From the NCBI RefSeq assembly GCF_022539505.1, contig NC_061514.1, positions 328,769,090 to 328,833,089 on the forward strand: a stretch of 64,000 bases of DNA. Reading direction: 5' to 3'. Shown in pieces: positions 11,035-21,680 of this stretch; within the stretch, counting starts at the first letter, position 1, and each line of letters opens with the position of its first letter. The translations under genes and the position numbers were made by a program. A model generated the notes under the pieces. The model did no database searches, was not told where the DNA came from, and saw nothing but the letters and a program-made list of their open reading frames with translations. Source of the DNA: Lolium rigidum. Lineage: Eukaryota; Streptophyta; Magnoliopsida; Poales; Poaceae.

Positions 11035-12363
11035 TTAAAAGTTGAGTTCGGCGGACTCGTCAATTTGTCCTTTGATGAAACCCTCCGGTGTTTCCACTCG
11101 AATAATATCAACATCAACATTATAAGAATCACCCGAGATATAATGCTTGAGTCTTTGCCCATTCACCACTTGCGTAGCATTGCCTTGGAGAGAGCTAATT
11201 TTAATTGCTCCGGAACGATACACCTCCTCAACAACATATGGTCCTTCCCATTTCGAGAGTAATTTCCCCGCAAAGAATCCGAGACGAGACCGATACAATA
11301 GGACTTTATCCCCAATATTAAACTCTCTTTTGATGATCCTTCTATCATGCCATTTTTTAACTTTTTCTTTAAAGAGTTTAGCATTTTCATAAGCTTCACT
11401 TCTCCATTCATCTAGAGAACTTAATTGTAGCAACCTCTTATCACCGGCAAGTTTAAGATCTTTATTTAATTCTCTAACAGCCCGATAAGCTTTGTGTTCT
11501 AGTTCTAAAGGTAAATGACAAGCTTTTCCGTAAACCATTTTATAAGGTGACATTCCCATGGGGTTTTTATAAGCAGTTCTATAAGCCCATAGTGCGTCTT
11601 TCAATTTACTAGCCCAATTCTTTCTAGATTTATTAACAGATCTTTCCAAAAATAGATTTAATTTCTCTATTTGATAGTTCTACTTGGCCACTACTTTGAG
11701 GGTGATAAGCGGAAGCAATTCTATGATTAATACCATACTTAGCAAGAGTTTTTCTAAAACCTCCATGAATAAAATGAGAACCTCCATCAGTCATAATATA
11801 TCTAGGTACTCCAAATCTAGGAAAAATAATATCTAAAAGCATTTTTAAAGAGGTCTCACCATCAGCACTTTTTGTAGGTATGGCTTCCATCCATTTAGTA
11901 ACATAATCAACAAGCAACAAGTATATGAGTGTTACCTTTTGAAGAGGGAAAAGGTCCCATAAAGTCAAATCCCCAACAATCAAATGGTTCAATAACAAGA
12001 GTATAATTCATAGGCATTTCATTGCGTTTGGAGATATTACCAACCCTTTGACATTCATCACAAGATAAAATAAACTTCCTTGCATCTTTGAAGAGAGTTG
12101 GCCAATAAAAACCTGATTGTAGAACCTTTTGCGCGGTTCTATCTCCGGCGTGATGTCCTCCATAAGCCATGACATTTACTCAATATCTCTTGTTGTTCAT
12201 ATTCGGGAACACACCTTCGCATAATACCATCCACTCCTTCTTTATATAAGTGTGGGTCATCCCAGAAATAATGCCTCAAGTCATAAAAGAATTTCCTCCT
12301 CTCGCTGAGCTGAAAAGGTTGGAGGCAAGTACTTGGAAACAATAAAGTTAGCATAATCAGCAT
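11035..12363 (-). pseudogene. Athila integrase
   Basis: Three frames (12363-12139, 12170-11907 and 11998-11633, then 11649-11035) together cover the integrase. Visible are the second half of the zinc-binding domain (CDEC, near 12070), the first catalytic Asp in FDFMGPF, the second in MTDGGSHF and the Glu in [11 protein letters not shown], so the D,D,E triad is present. The C-terminal part contains 'AYRTAYKNPMGMSPYKMVYG' and an SH3-like tail with 'KWEGPYVVEEVY'. Frame changes fall near 12150, 11930 and 11640, so no single protein can be made. Confidence 0.8.
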
Positions 12364-12473
12364 ACCAAGGACTGTCTCGCGAGCTCACCTTTATTACAGC
12401 CAATTGTTCATTTGGAAAACTATCATTAACGAGAACAGGGTCATAAGCAATATTTTCCAATCTAGACAAATTA

Positions 12474-12810
12474 TCAAGCAACAGGATTATCAGCACCTTT
12501 CCTATCTACAATATGTAAATCAAATTCTTGCAAAAGAAGTACCCATCTAATAAGCCTCGGCTTAGCATCTTTCTTTGTCATAAGGTATCTAATTGCAAGC
12601 ATGATCGGTATGAATTGTAACTTTTGAATCAACAATATAAGATCTAAATTTATCACAAGCAAAGACTACAGCTAACAATTCTTTTTCAGTAGTAGCATAA
12701 TTTCTTTGAGCAGCATCAAGAGTCTTGCTAGCATAATGAATAACATTTAATTTTTTATCTACTCGCTGTCCAAGAACAGCGCCTACAAGAAAATCACTAG
12801 CATCACACAT
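12474..12810 (-). pseudogene. Athila RNase H region
   Basis: The minus-strand translation starting near 12810 reads MCDASDFLVGAVLGQ and continues with '[19 protein letters not shown]', the RNase H-like domain that follows reverse transcriptase in Ty3/gypsy elements (first acidic residue in CDAS, Glu in EKELLA). It continues in another frame to about 12474 with a '[16 protein letters not shown]'-type end. Breaks occur at about 12600 and 12480. Confidence 0.75.
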
Positions 12811-12841
12811 AATTTCAAATGGTAAATTCCAATCGAGTGGT

Positions 12842-13606
12842 TCAACTATAGGAGCAGCTTGTTAAGGCTTTCTTTAGAGTTTCAAAAGCTTCCTTACCAT
12901 CATCATCAAAAACAAAAGGTACATCTTTTTGAAGAAGATTAGTAAGAGGCTTTGAAATCTTGGAGAAATCTTCAATAAATCTCCTATAAAACCCAAGCAT
13001 GACCAAGAACACTACGAATACCTTTAACATCCCTCGGATAGGGCATCTTCTCAATAGCTTCAACTTTAGCTCTATCAACTTCAATACCTCTCTCGAAATT
13101 TTATGTCCCAATACAATTCCTTCATTAACCATAAAGTGGCATTTCTCCCAATTAAGAACAAGGTTAGTTTCTTCACATCTCTGCAAAACTTTATCAAGAT
13201 TTCGCAAGCAACTATCAAATGAATTCCCATAGAGAGAAAAATCATCCATGAATACTTCCACAATACTCTCACAAAAGCCATGAAAAATAGCAGACATGCA
13301 TCTTTGAAAAGTAGCAGGAGCATTACATAAACCAAAAGGCATACGCCTATAAGCATAAGTTCCATAGGGACAAGTAAAAGTGGTTTTCTCTTGATCTTTA
13401 GCTTTAACAACAATTTGTGAAAACCCGTAATAACCATCAAGAAAGCAAAAATGAGTATTTTTAGATAACCTTTCTAGCATTTGATCAATAAATGGTAAAG
13501 GGTAATGATCTTTCTTAGTAACTTTATTAACTTTTCGATAATCAATGCACATTCTATACCCTACAACTACTCTTTGAGGTATGAGCTCATCATTATCATT
13601 AGGCAC
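12842..13606 (-). pseudogene. Athila reverse transcriptase
   Basis: The 254-residue frame contains the RT palm: 'MCIDYRKVNK', 'FLDGYYGFSQI' (an Athila-like variant) and the catalytic FMDD at about 13240-13251. The fingers region lies upstream in a different frame (end of the 14696-13599 frame, which stops after the VPKKGGMT motif). The single-base shift falls near 13600. It copies element RNA into DNA within virus-like particles in intact relatives; here it is broken. Confidence 0.85.
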
Positions 13607-14696
13607 AACAAGTCATTCCTCCTTTCTTAGGAACGCAATGCACAGGACTAACCCATCTACTATCAGCAATAGGATATATAATACCAGCTTCAAGAAGTCG
13701 TAATACCTCATTTCTTACCACATCCTTCATCTTGGGAATTAGACGACGCCGAGGTTCAACAACGAGCTTCGCATCATCTTCCATATTAATGGCGTGTTGG
13801 CAAATAGAGGGAGAAATCCCCTTCAAGTCATCAAGAGTATAGCCAATAGCACCTCGGTGTTTCTTCAATATTTGCAATAATCTTTCTTCTTCAAACTCTG
13901 TAAGTTTAGAACTAATAATAACAGGATATATTTTCTTATCATCAATATGAGCATATTTAAGATTATCAGGTAAAGGCTTTAAATCAAAAACAGGATCTTC
14001 CTTTGGTGGCGGTGTTGTACCCAAGTCTTCCACCGGTAAATCATGTTTGAGAATAGGTTGACGAAGAAAAATCTCCTCAAGCTCCTCTCTTTCCTTCCTA
14101 AAAACTTCACTCTCGCTATCCTCCAAATGTTGCTGCAAAGGATTGTTAGGAACAAGAACAATAGATGCACACTGCTCCATTTTAAAATCATTACTAGGCA
14201 AATCAGCTTTATAAGGAGTTTTAGTAAATTTAGAGAAGTTAAACTCATAAGATTCACCAGCAAATTTAGTCAAAATTTTCTCTTTCTTGCAATCTATAAT
14301 AGCTCCACGAGTATTTAGAAAAGGTCTACCAAAAATGATAGGACAATAATCACTAGCAGCAGAACCAAGTACCAAAAAGTCAGCAGGATATTTAATCTTA
14401 CCACATAGAACTTCCACATCTCGAACAATACCAATTGGTGAAATAGTTTCTCTATTAGCCAGCTGAATAACCACATCAATTTCTTCAAGTTCACAAGAAT
14501 CAATTTCGTGCATAATCTCCGTGTAAAGCTCATAAGGTATAGCACTAACACTTGCACCAATATCACATAAACCATAATAGCAATGATCACCAATTTTAAC
14601 AGATAGCATAGGAACACTAGCTTGTTTGGGTTTATTAGGATGTGAAACAATATTAGAAGCATCTTCACGAGAAAATAATATGACCATCCTCCACAT
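13599..14696 (-). pseudogene. Athila protease and start of reverse transcriptase
   Basis: A 365-residue frame carries the aspartic protease signature CDIGASVS (near residues 45-52) with 'IIFGRPFLNTRGA' about 95 residues later, followed by a linker and the RT N-terminus ('IYPIADSRWVSPVHCVPKKGG'). The protease releases gag and pol proteins. The frame is preceded by breaks around 14700-14990 that separate it from gag. Confidence 0.8.
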
Positions 14697-14984
14697 TTTC
14701 GAGTCACAAGATCTTTAACTATTGCAACAACGAGAGTTCAACTTTTATTTGTTCTTCGAGTTCTCTAGGTTTCTTTTCACTTTTATGAACCGCACTATTT
14801 ATAACAGAGTACTCTTTCATTTTAGCAGGAAAAGGAGTTTTTTCAATATAAGCTTCAGGAATAACGCGATCAGCGAGTTTCAACTACAACACACTTATTA
14901 ATAGATGAATCAATTTTATCTTTATACGGTTCATGATACTTATCAAAATTCTTCTTAGGCAATTCATAATGAGAGGCAAAAGCT

Positions 14985-15752
14985 TTATAAAGGTTTGCAA
15001 GCAACTTGAGAATCAAGACCATATGTAGCACTAATATTACGAAATGTATCAGTATCCATAAAAGCTTCAATGCATTTATAATCATAAATTATACCCGATT
15101 CTCTATCTTTGTCGTTCTCCCATCCTTCGGCATTTTCTTGGATCCGATCAAGAAGGTCCCTTTTAAACTCTTCTTTGTTGCGTGTAAATGATCCAAAACA
15201 AGAAGTATCCAGCAAGGTCTTGTCTTGAAAAGAAAGTCTTGCATAGAAATTATCAATAATAATATTACCAGGAAGCTCATGAATGGGGCATTTGAGCATT
15301 AAAGACTTCAATCTCCCCCAAGCTTGGGCAATACTCTCTCCATCATGAGGCCAGAAATTATATATGCGGTTCCGATCTTTGTGAATTTCACTTGGAGGAT
15401 AAAATTTGGAATAGAATAAAGGCACAATGTCCTCCCAGTCAAGAGAATCACCATTCTTCAGCAATTTATACCAATACGCCGCTTTACCAGACAGCGATAT
15501 AGAGAATAATTTCTTCCTAACTTCATTCATAGCAATACCTGCACATTTGAATAACCCGCATAATTCATGCAAAAACAGTAAATGATCACCAGGATGGACA
15601 GTTCCATCCCCTTCATAGCGGTTATCCATAACATGTTCAATAATTTTCGTAGGTATTTTATATGGTATTACTTCCTCACCTGGCGCCTCATCCACTACCG
15701 TTGCGGTAGTAGTAGATTTCCCAAATAGAAATTGAAGAGAAGATCTCTCCAT
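14985..15752 (-). pseudogene. Athila gag
   Basis: This frame begins at the ATG at 15752, about 117 bp from the LTR, and carries the retrotransposon gag core: 'KAAYWYKLLKNGDSLDWED', 'FYPPSEIHKDRNRIYNFWP', and 'AWGRLKSLMLKCPIHELPG'. It would form the particle shell. The frame is lost near 14990 and continues in another frame (FASHYELPKKNF...). No zinc knuckle is visible downstream. Confidence 0.8.
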
Positions 15753-15839
15753 AATGACTTATAGCGACGAGCAGAAATAAAATCAGCACAAACAAGTAAA
15801 AGTTTTCCTTACCAATTCCACTTACCAATAGCGCTTCAC

Positions 15840-15857
15840 TCCCCGGCAACGGCGCCG
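15840..15857 (-). other. Primer-binding site complementary to tRNA-Asp
   Basis: On the minus strand CGGCGCCGTTGCCGGGGA lies 11 bases inside the 5' LTR. Apart from the first base (C for T) it is the complement of the plant tRNA-Asp 3' end including CCA. It marks 15869-17378 as the 5' LTR and so the minus orientation. Confidence 0.85.
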
Positions 15858-15868
15858 GAAAATAGTCT

Positions 15869-17378
15869 TGATGACCCACAAGTATAGGGGGTGTATCGTA
15901 GTATCTTCGATAAGTAAGAATGTCGATCCCAACGAGGAGCGAAGGTGTTGACAAGCGGTTTCGATGAAGGTTTCACCGTAAATGCTCACGGACAAGTATT
16001 CGGGGGTTTTGATGTAACGGATGAAATAAGTACGAGTAAGTAAAATGCGAGAGAAATAATTGCAGCGAGTGGCCCAATCCTTTTTAGCACAAAGGACAAG
16101 CCGGTTTGTTTACTTATAATGACCAAACGTTCTCGAGGACACACGGGATTTTAGTCTAGTGCTTTCGCTACATACGACTGATTAATCTTCATTGTTTTGA
16201 TAAGTGTTGTGTGGGTGAACCTGTGCTAATGTACTGCCCTTCCTAGGACTAATACATACTTGTGATTATACCCCTTGCAAGCATCCGCAACTACAAGAAA
16301 GTAATTAAGATAAATCTAACCACAGCCTTAAACTCTGAGATCCTGCGATCCCTCCTGCATCGATATACCAACGGGGGTTTAGGTTTCTGTCACTCCGGCA
16401 ACCCCGCAATTAGCAAACGAGTACAAGATGCATTCCCCTAGGCCCATAAATGGTGAAGTGTCGTGTAGTCGACGTTCACACGACACCACTAGAAGAATAA
16501 CACCACAACTTAAATATCATAACATTGAATATTACTCAACCATAGTTCACTACTAACATTTAGACTTCACCCATGTCCTCAAGAACTAAACGAACTACTC
16601 ACGAGACATCATATGGAACATGATCAGAGGTGATATGATGATGAATAACAATCTGAACATAGACCTTGGTTCAATGGTTTCACTCAATAGCATAAACAAC
16701 AAGTAGAAATCAGTACCGGGAGAGTTTCCCTATCAAACAATCAAGATCAAACCCAAATTGCTACAGCGGTGACGAGGTGCTGCGGAGGAGATGGCGGTGA
16801 TGATGGTGGAGATGATGATGATGGTGATGGAGATGATGTCCAGCTCGATGGCGGTGACGATGGCGTCGATTTCCCCTCCCGGAGGGAATTTCCCCGGCGG
16901 ATTCCCGCCCGCCGGAGAGCTCTTTTCTCTCCGGTGTTCTCCGCCCCGCGAGGCGGGCTGTAACCCTTCGGGAGGATTCCTCCGTGGCTTAGGTCTTCGG
17001 GACGAAGGGTTTCGCGAAGAAAAGGAGGCGAAAGGGGTCGTGGGCCCCCGGACCACATGGCGGCGCGGCCGGGGCATGGGCCGCGCCGCCCTAGGGTGTG
17101 GGCCCACCCCGGGTCCTCCCGGCCCCTCCTTCCGGCTTCCTTCGTCATCCGGAAAAATAGGATTTTTGGTAAAACTCCCTTCGACAGTTGATCTTCCGAA
17201 ATATTGCATTCTGACGGTGCTTTTTCCAGCAGAATCCTGGCTCCGGTGCTTGATCTCCAAATAATCATGAAACATGCAAAATAGATGAAATAACATAAGT
17301 ATTGTGTTCCAATATGAAATATATCAATGAATAACAGCAAATTATGATATAAAATAGTGATGCAATTTGGACGTATCA
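15869..17378 (-). repeat. 5' LTR of the Athila element
   Basis: Plus-strand start TGATGACCCACAAG, end GACGTATCA; near-identical partner of 7008-8518. It includes a GAT/GGT-rich tract around 16790-16865 and a GC-rich portion around 16870-17150. Transcription would start in this copy and run toward lower coordinates. Confidence 0.92.
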
Positions 17379-18776
17379 AGCAGCAGTGGCAGCGAGCAAA
17401 AGGACCACCTCGGGTCCTCAAAAGTCTATGACCTCTCTCAAGAAAGCCCAATTCTTGCAAGTACGAGGAGCCAATCCGTACTTGTTGCCAAGGAACGCTC
17501 GCCAGTGCCCCAACCCCTTCTTCTACCACTCCGATCAAGAGAGGATTTACAACGATGTCTATGGGTCAAAGGAGTTCAATTGTTGCCCGCAATACTCCAT
17601 CAACATGGAAAAGCTCCAATCCAAGCCCGAATACTTTGGGGAAGCACTCGAGATATGCGAAGAGCAAGGTCTTATTCCTTTGATGACCTTCTCCCACAAC
17701 TACTCCAAGGAGGTGATATGTCAATTATACGCCACTGTGGTGTTTCTTGAGGATGAAGGTGGCTTCCACTCGCTAAAGTGGATGACCAAGGAGTTCGTGA
17801 TGGAGGCCACATGGCAGGAGTTTTCTAGGGGCATTGGCTATGATCTCCCCGACTACGATATCAACTTCTTCCGGATTCACCTTCAAGCCAAGCCAATGGC
17901 CAAGGAGAAGATGGCCAACCTCTACATCCCCGGAAGAATGTTGTGTGGAAGTGCCTATCATCTTCTACCCGTCTATGACATCATGAACCGCATCTACCGC
18001 AGCACCATCAACCCCAAGCACACCAACCAAGATGAGGTGCATGGTTTTCTTTGTGAACCTCCTTGTGCGCACTGATCAGATGAGGGGTCGCGGCAAGCAA
18101 TCGGATGTCATGGACTACATATGGCATGAGATGCGTGAGTGTGCCTTCCTCCGCAAGCTTCCTCAATATGCGCCCTACATCATGAGGCTCATTTGCCTCA
18201 AATGGGATCAAGCTGGCCATGGAGATCTCCTAGAGCAATGCCGCCCTGGTATCACTATCCATAAGGAGAAGAACCCCCTTGTCAAGAATCATGATCTTCC
18301 AAGGTTTGGCAAGAATGCCCCCAAGGACCCGGAGGAGGAGGAAGCCGATAGTGATGACTCCGACTTCGTGCCAAACTCCGTCAAGACCAAAGGCCTCTTT
18401 TCCAAGCTCACCGCTCGCCTCAAAAAGTCCTTTTGCTTCAAGGAGGACCTCCAAGACAAGATGTATCAAGCCCACCATGACAACAAGAAGATCCGCCAAC
18501 GCCAAAAGGCAATGATGAGGCACATGGGCCTTACCGTCTCCGAGGGCTCCGAGGACAATATCACACCCCCCCGGTGAATGGAAGTCCAAGTACACTTGGT
18601 CGAGCTCCGAGGACTCCATCCCCGAGCGCATTGTTCGCCCCTCTCCACCACCTCATGGAAAGGGCCATGTCGAAGATGAAGACAAAGATGAAGAGCACGA
18701 CAAGGATGAGGAGATGGAGGATGGTGATGGTGAGGTGGACGACAAGGAAGGCGAGGAGGATGATGATGACGAGTGA

Positions 18777-19390
18777 TCGCCTTGGGACGTTAGTATGCTT
18801 CTTCTCCCTTTTTGGTGTTCCGATGCCAAAGGGGGAGAAGTTGATCTATTAGAACGAGAATTTTCATGGGGATGCCAAGGGCTTGGTGCTTCATTTTAGT
18901 TTTTCGGCCTTGGCATCATATTTAGCCCTAGTTATTCAGAACTTATTCGTATGCTTGCTACTCTATTTGTGGATCTCCCGATCCCCTGGTTTGTATTAAA
19001 ACTTATTCGTGGTAGCCTATTGGTCTTCGTTATTTATCTCTTGTTGGCTACACTAATTCTATGGAGGCACTTATTGTGAGTTTGGGTTTTCTCAAGGCAA
19101 AGGTATGACAAATCCACCCAAAGCTCTTTGCATGATCATGTGTTGCCTCCATAGTGTGCATATGCTATATGAACTTGTCAAATATCCTTGTTGCATATGT
19201 GCATGGTTTGTAGAATCTAGGGGGAGTTGTTCCTCTAGGATGTGTGCATTTGTATACAAATGCATATTCCAAATATGCACACATCTAGGGGGAGCTCCGT
19301 CTACTTTTTGCAAATTGAGAACCTTATCATAATATCTTATGCTATGTTGCAAATTCTTGTGTTGTCATCAAACACCAAAAAGGGGGAGAT
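18777..19390 (+). other. 3' untranslated part of the non-autonomous LTR element
   Basis: No gene. The segment contains several G-runs of the AGGGGGAG type (about 18828, 19219, 19288) and ends with the polypurine tract at 19377-19389 directly before the LTR. Confidence 0.6.
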
Positions 19391-20738
19391 TGAAAGAGCA
19401 AGATCTATATCCCGTGTTTTGTGTGTTTGATGACAACACTTGAATGAATTTAACCGTGCGCAAAGATTGTATTTGATAGATTTGCAAGTGCACGGTGCCC
19501 TCGCCGAACATGTCATGATCAGAGGACTGAAGCGTAGCTTATAGGTTTTCTGGTCTTGTGTGTGTGTCGCGAGGTAACATGGTTGGAGAGGAAAAGAGGA
19601 AACGTAAGTTTCTGCCAAAGCGGTACTACCGGTACCAGTAGCGGTAGTACCGCTACCCTACTGGTACCGCTCCGCAGTACCGCTCTGGAGGTTTTTCACT
19701 GAAAAGTCCCACAGTGAGCTTTGCGGTACCTCTGCGGTACCTCGAGCGGTAGTACCGCTTGAGAGCGGTAGTACCGCCTCGGTACCGCTTAGGTACCGTA
19801 ACACGAGTTACGGCACCACCGCTGTGGTACCGCTTTGGTACCGCACGTGATCCAGTAACTCCCAGAGGCCATTGCGGTACCTCAAACGGTACCGCAGGCG
19901 GTACTACCGCTGTGTGTTCACGTGGCCAGATCTGTGGGGGATTTCGAATCTAGAGCGGTACTACCGTTTGCCAAAGCGGTAGTACCGCTTAGGCAGAAAC
20001 TGAACATAACGGTTGGATTGAAGGGACCCTATAAAAAGGCCCCTTCTTTCCCAGCACATTTTTAGCTCTTCTCTCTCTCCTCCATTGTTGCTGAGCTCAA
20101 ACCTTGTGGTTCTCCCCACCTAGCCAATCAATCTTGCCCAAATTTGGAGGAGTGGTGGAGGAGGCCCCGATCTATCGATCTACCAAGAGAGAATACACCA
20201 ATACCATCTAGTCCTTAGTGGATCTTGTTGTTAGGGTTCCTATGGTGGGATCTTGGAAGAAGTGCTCCTATGGAGGCTAGCTTGGTGTTGTGCTAGCCAC
20301 ATAGGGTGTTGGGAGCCTCCTAGTGTTGTGGAGCCCGCCCCAACCTTGTGAAGGAACCACCGCCTCGACCAGTGCCTTAGTGGAGAAGGGGAGCCCCTTT
20401 GTGGAGCTCTCTCGAGGAAGAAGGTGAGGCCTTCCTTCGTGGTGTGGCCGCCTAGCCTCTTGTGTGAGGCTAGCACCTCCTCAATGCAGACGTACTCCCT
20501 TTTGTGGGAGGAACTGCGGGAAACAAACCTCGCCTCGTCTCCGCGCCCTCCGGTTGTCCCGCTCCTTACTTTTACTAACATGCTTGGTTCCTTTAGTTGT
20601 TGCACTAGACTAGGATCATACTAGGATCACCTCGAACAACAAAGCTATCACCTTTACTTCCGTTGCACTAAAAATCAAAAAAGGCTAAAAATTGTGTAGC
20701 GTCCATTCACCCCCCTCTTGTTCGCTACGATCCGTTCA
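19391..20738 (+). repeat. 3' LTR of the non-autonomous element
   Basis: It starts TGAAAGAGCAAG right after a polypurine tract and ends CGATCCGTTCA; TGAAAG is an imperfect inverse of the end. The U3 part (19620-19990) is packed with GCGGTACTACCGC-type inverted motifs. A TATAAAAAGG box lies at about 20030, followed by a CT-rich start region. No partner LTR is in the window. Confidence 0.65.
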
Positions 20739-21680
20739 CCATACCTTTGCCTCGCGCAACCCGCTTTATCTTGATGATAACGCTTCAAGTTCCATCAAGC
20801 CGGAGTGCATCACTTGATCATTGTTGGTTCATGAAGACTCATGATTTTCTTCCCCATACGCCACTATGGGATAGCTTCATTAAGCCCATCTTCACATGTC
20901 CATTATCACCAACTGGACGGCAAGTTTCAAGCATATGATCTTCTTGAGGTTTCCATCTTGAACTTGCCCAAATCAACCTTGATGGCGATCACCACTTGAT
21001 CTTATCCTCTCATGGGATACATGATCTCTTGCTTTTGATGCAATCCCATGGAAAGATACCTAACCCACATAAACAACATAAAGGCACACATATGATGGGC
21101 TAGCTCATAAAGAATAATTGATAAGCCTTACCACACCACATGACTTCATGTGGCACATTCTTTATGCTTCATGTGTTGACCAAACTTGAATCTATTCTTC
21201 GCTCTTTGTATTGGTAAACCTTGTATCTTCTCATGCTCTATCATACTATCTTGAGGTGTATAAAGAATTCTTTATTTGTTTGCATGCTCTAAATCTTAGT
21301 CAACCATAGCTCAACTCGTGAGACTATCATGACACCTACTTAGAGCCATATCTTGAATTCTTCACTTGGAATCAAGCACTCAAGATTTTGATCATTAATT
21401 CCTTAACACATAAGCTAGAGCATGGATAATATTGAGTTCCACATAAGAACTCCATCTTCATTTCTTCTTCTTGATCATATCACATATATGCCTTCAAATC
21501 GATGATCTTGATATCAATACTCAAGGTATATATTTTATCTTCATGGCATCCATACTTGAATCCAACACATGGACTACAAGTAGTACCTATAGAATATTCC
21601 TTCATATAAACTTAATGCAAACATTAGTCCATAGGGGTTGTCATTAATTACGAAAACCACACATAGGGCCAATGTACCCT
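20739..21680. repeat. Probable LTR-type repeat fragment, unclassified
   Basis: No coding sequence. The block consists of AT-rich DNA with many CTTG/CATGAT words and ends in a segment (about 21625-21680, 'CCATAGGGGTTGTCATTAATTAC' type) that I associate with ends of Triticeae LTRs. That association is from memory and no partner copy is in the window. Confidence 0.35.

Larger units (their letters stand above)
7008..17378 (-). mobile_element. Athila-lineage Ty3/gypsy LTR retrotransposon
   Basis: Two LTRs of about 1.51 kb (7008-8518 and 15869-17378) bound a minus-strand gag-PR-RT-RH-IN order with an accessory frame after IN. The primer-binding site is complementary to the 3' end of tRNA-Asp, as is usual for Athila. 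Flanks are agcaa (7003-7007) and agcag (17379-17383), a 5-bp target duplication with one mismatch. By eye the LTRs differ at about a dozen substitutions plus a few 1-2-bp indels, roughly 99% identity. The pol frames carry several single-base breaks. A 47-bp segment next to the 3' LTR is anomalous. Confidence 0.92.
6878..18776 (+). pseudogene. Gag-like retrotransposon ORF (interrupted)
   Basis: The ORF starts at the ATG at 6878 (MLFKGPSKSRSGAK), breaks at 7007 and resumes at 17379 in register (...RQRE-A then A-VAASKRTTSG). It continues to about 18050 as an unknown protein with 'GYDLPDYDINFFRIHLQAKP', changes frame near 18045, and changes frame again at a run of seven Cs near 18570. It ends in an Asp/Glu-rich tail with a stop at 18774-18776. 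Proteins of this kind recur in Triticeae repeats and are usually labelled gag-like or 'plant mobile'. No zinc knuckle or protease is seen. The 10.4-kb insertion and two frameshifts make it a pseudogene here. Confidence 0.55.
6279..20738 (+). mobile_element. Non-autonomous LTR retrotransposon with a gag-like ORF, split by an Athila insertion
   Basis: A single-ORF element is reconstructed from two pieces, 6279-7007 and 17379-20738, separated by the Athila element. Support comes from the reading frame that resumes across the insertion, the polypurine tract AAAAAGGGGGAGA just before 19391, and a 3' LTR with TGAAAG...GTTCA ends. No pol domain is present. A 5' LTR is not visible; the left part (possibly from about 4140, across the CACTA insertion) is leader-like DNA with GCGGTACTACCGC motifs and a CT-rich tract at 6527-6541. 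Confidence 0.6.
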
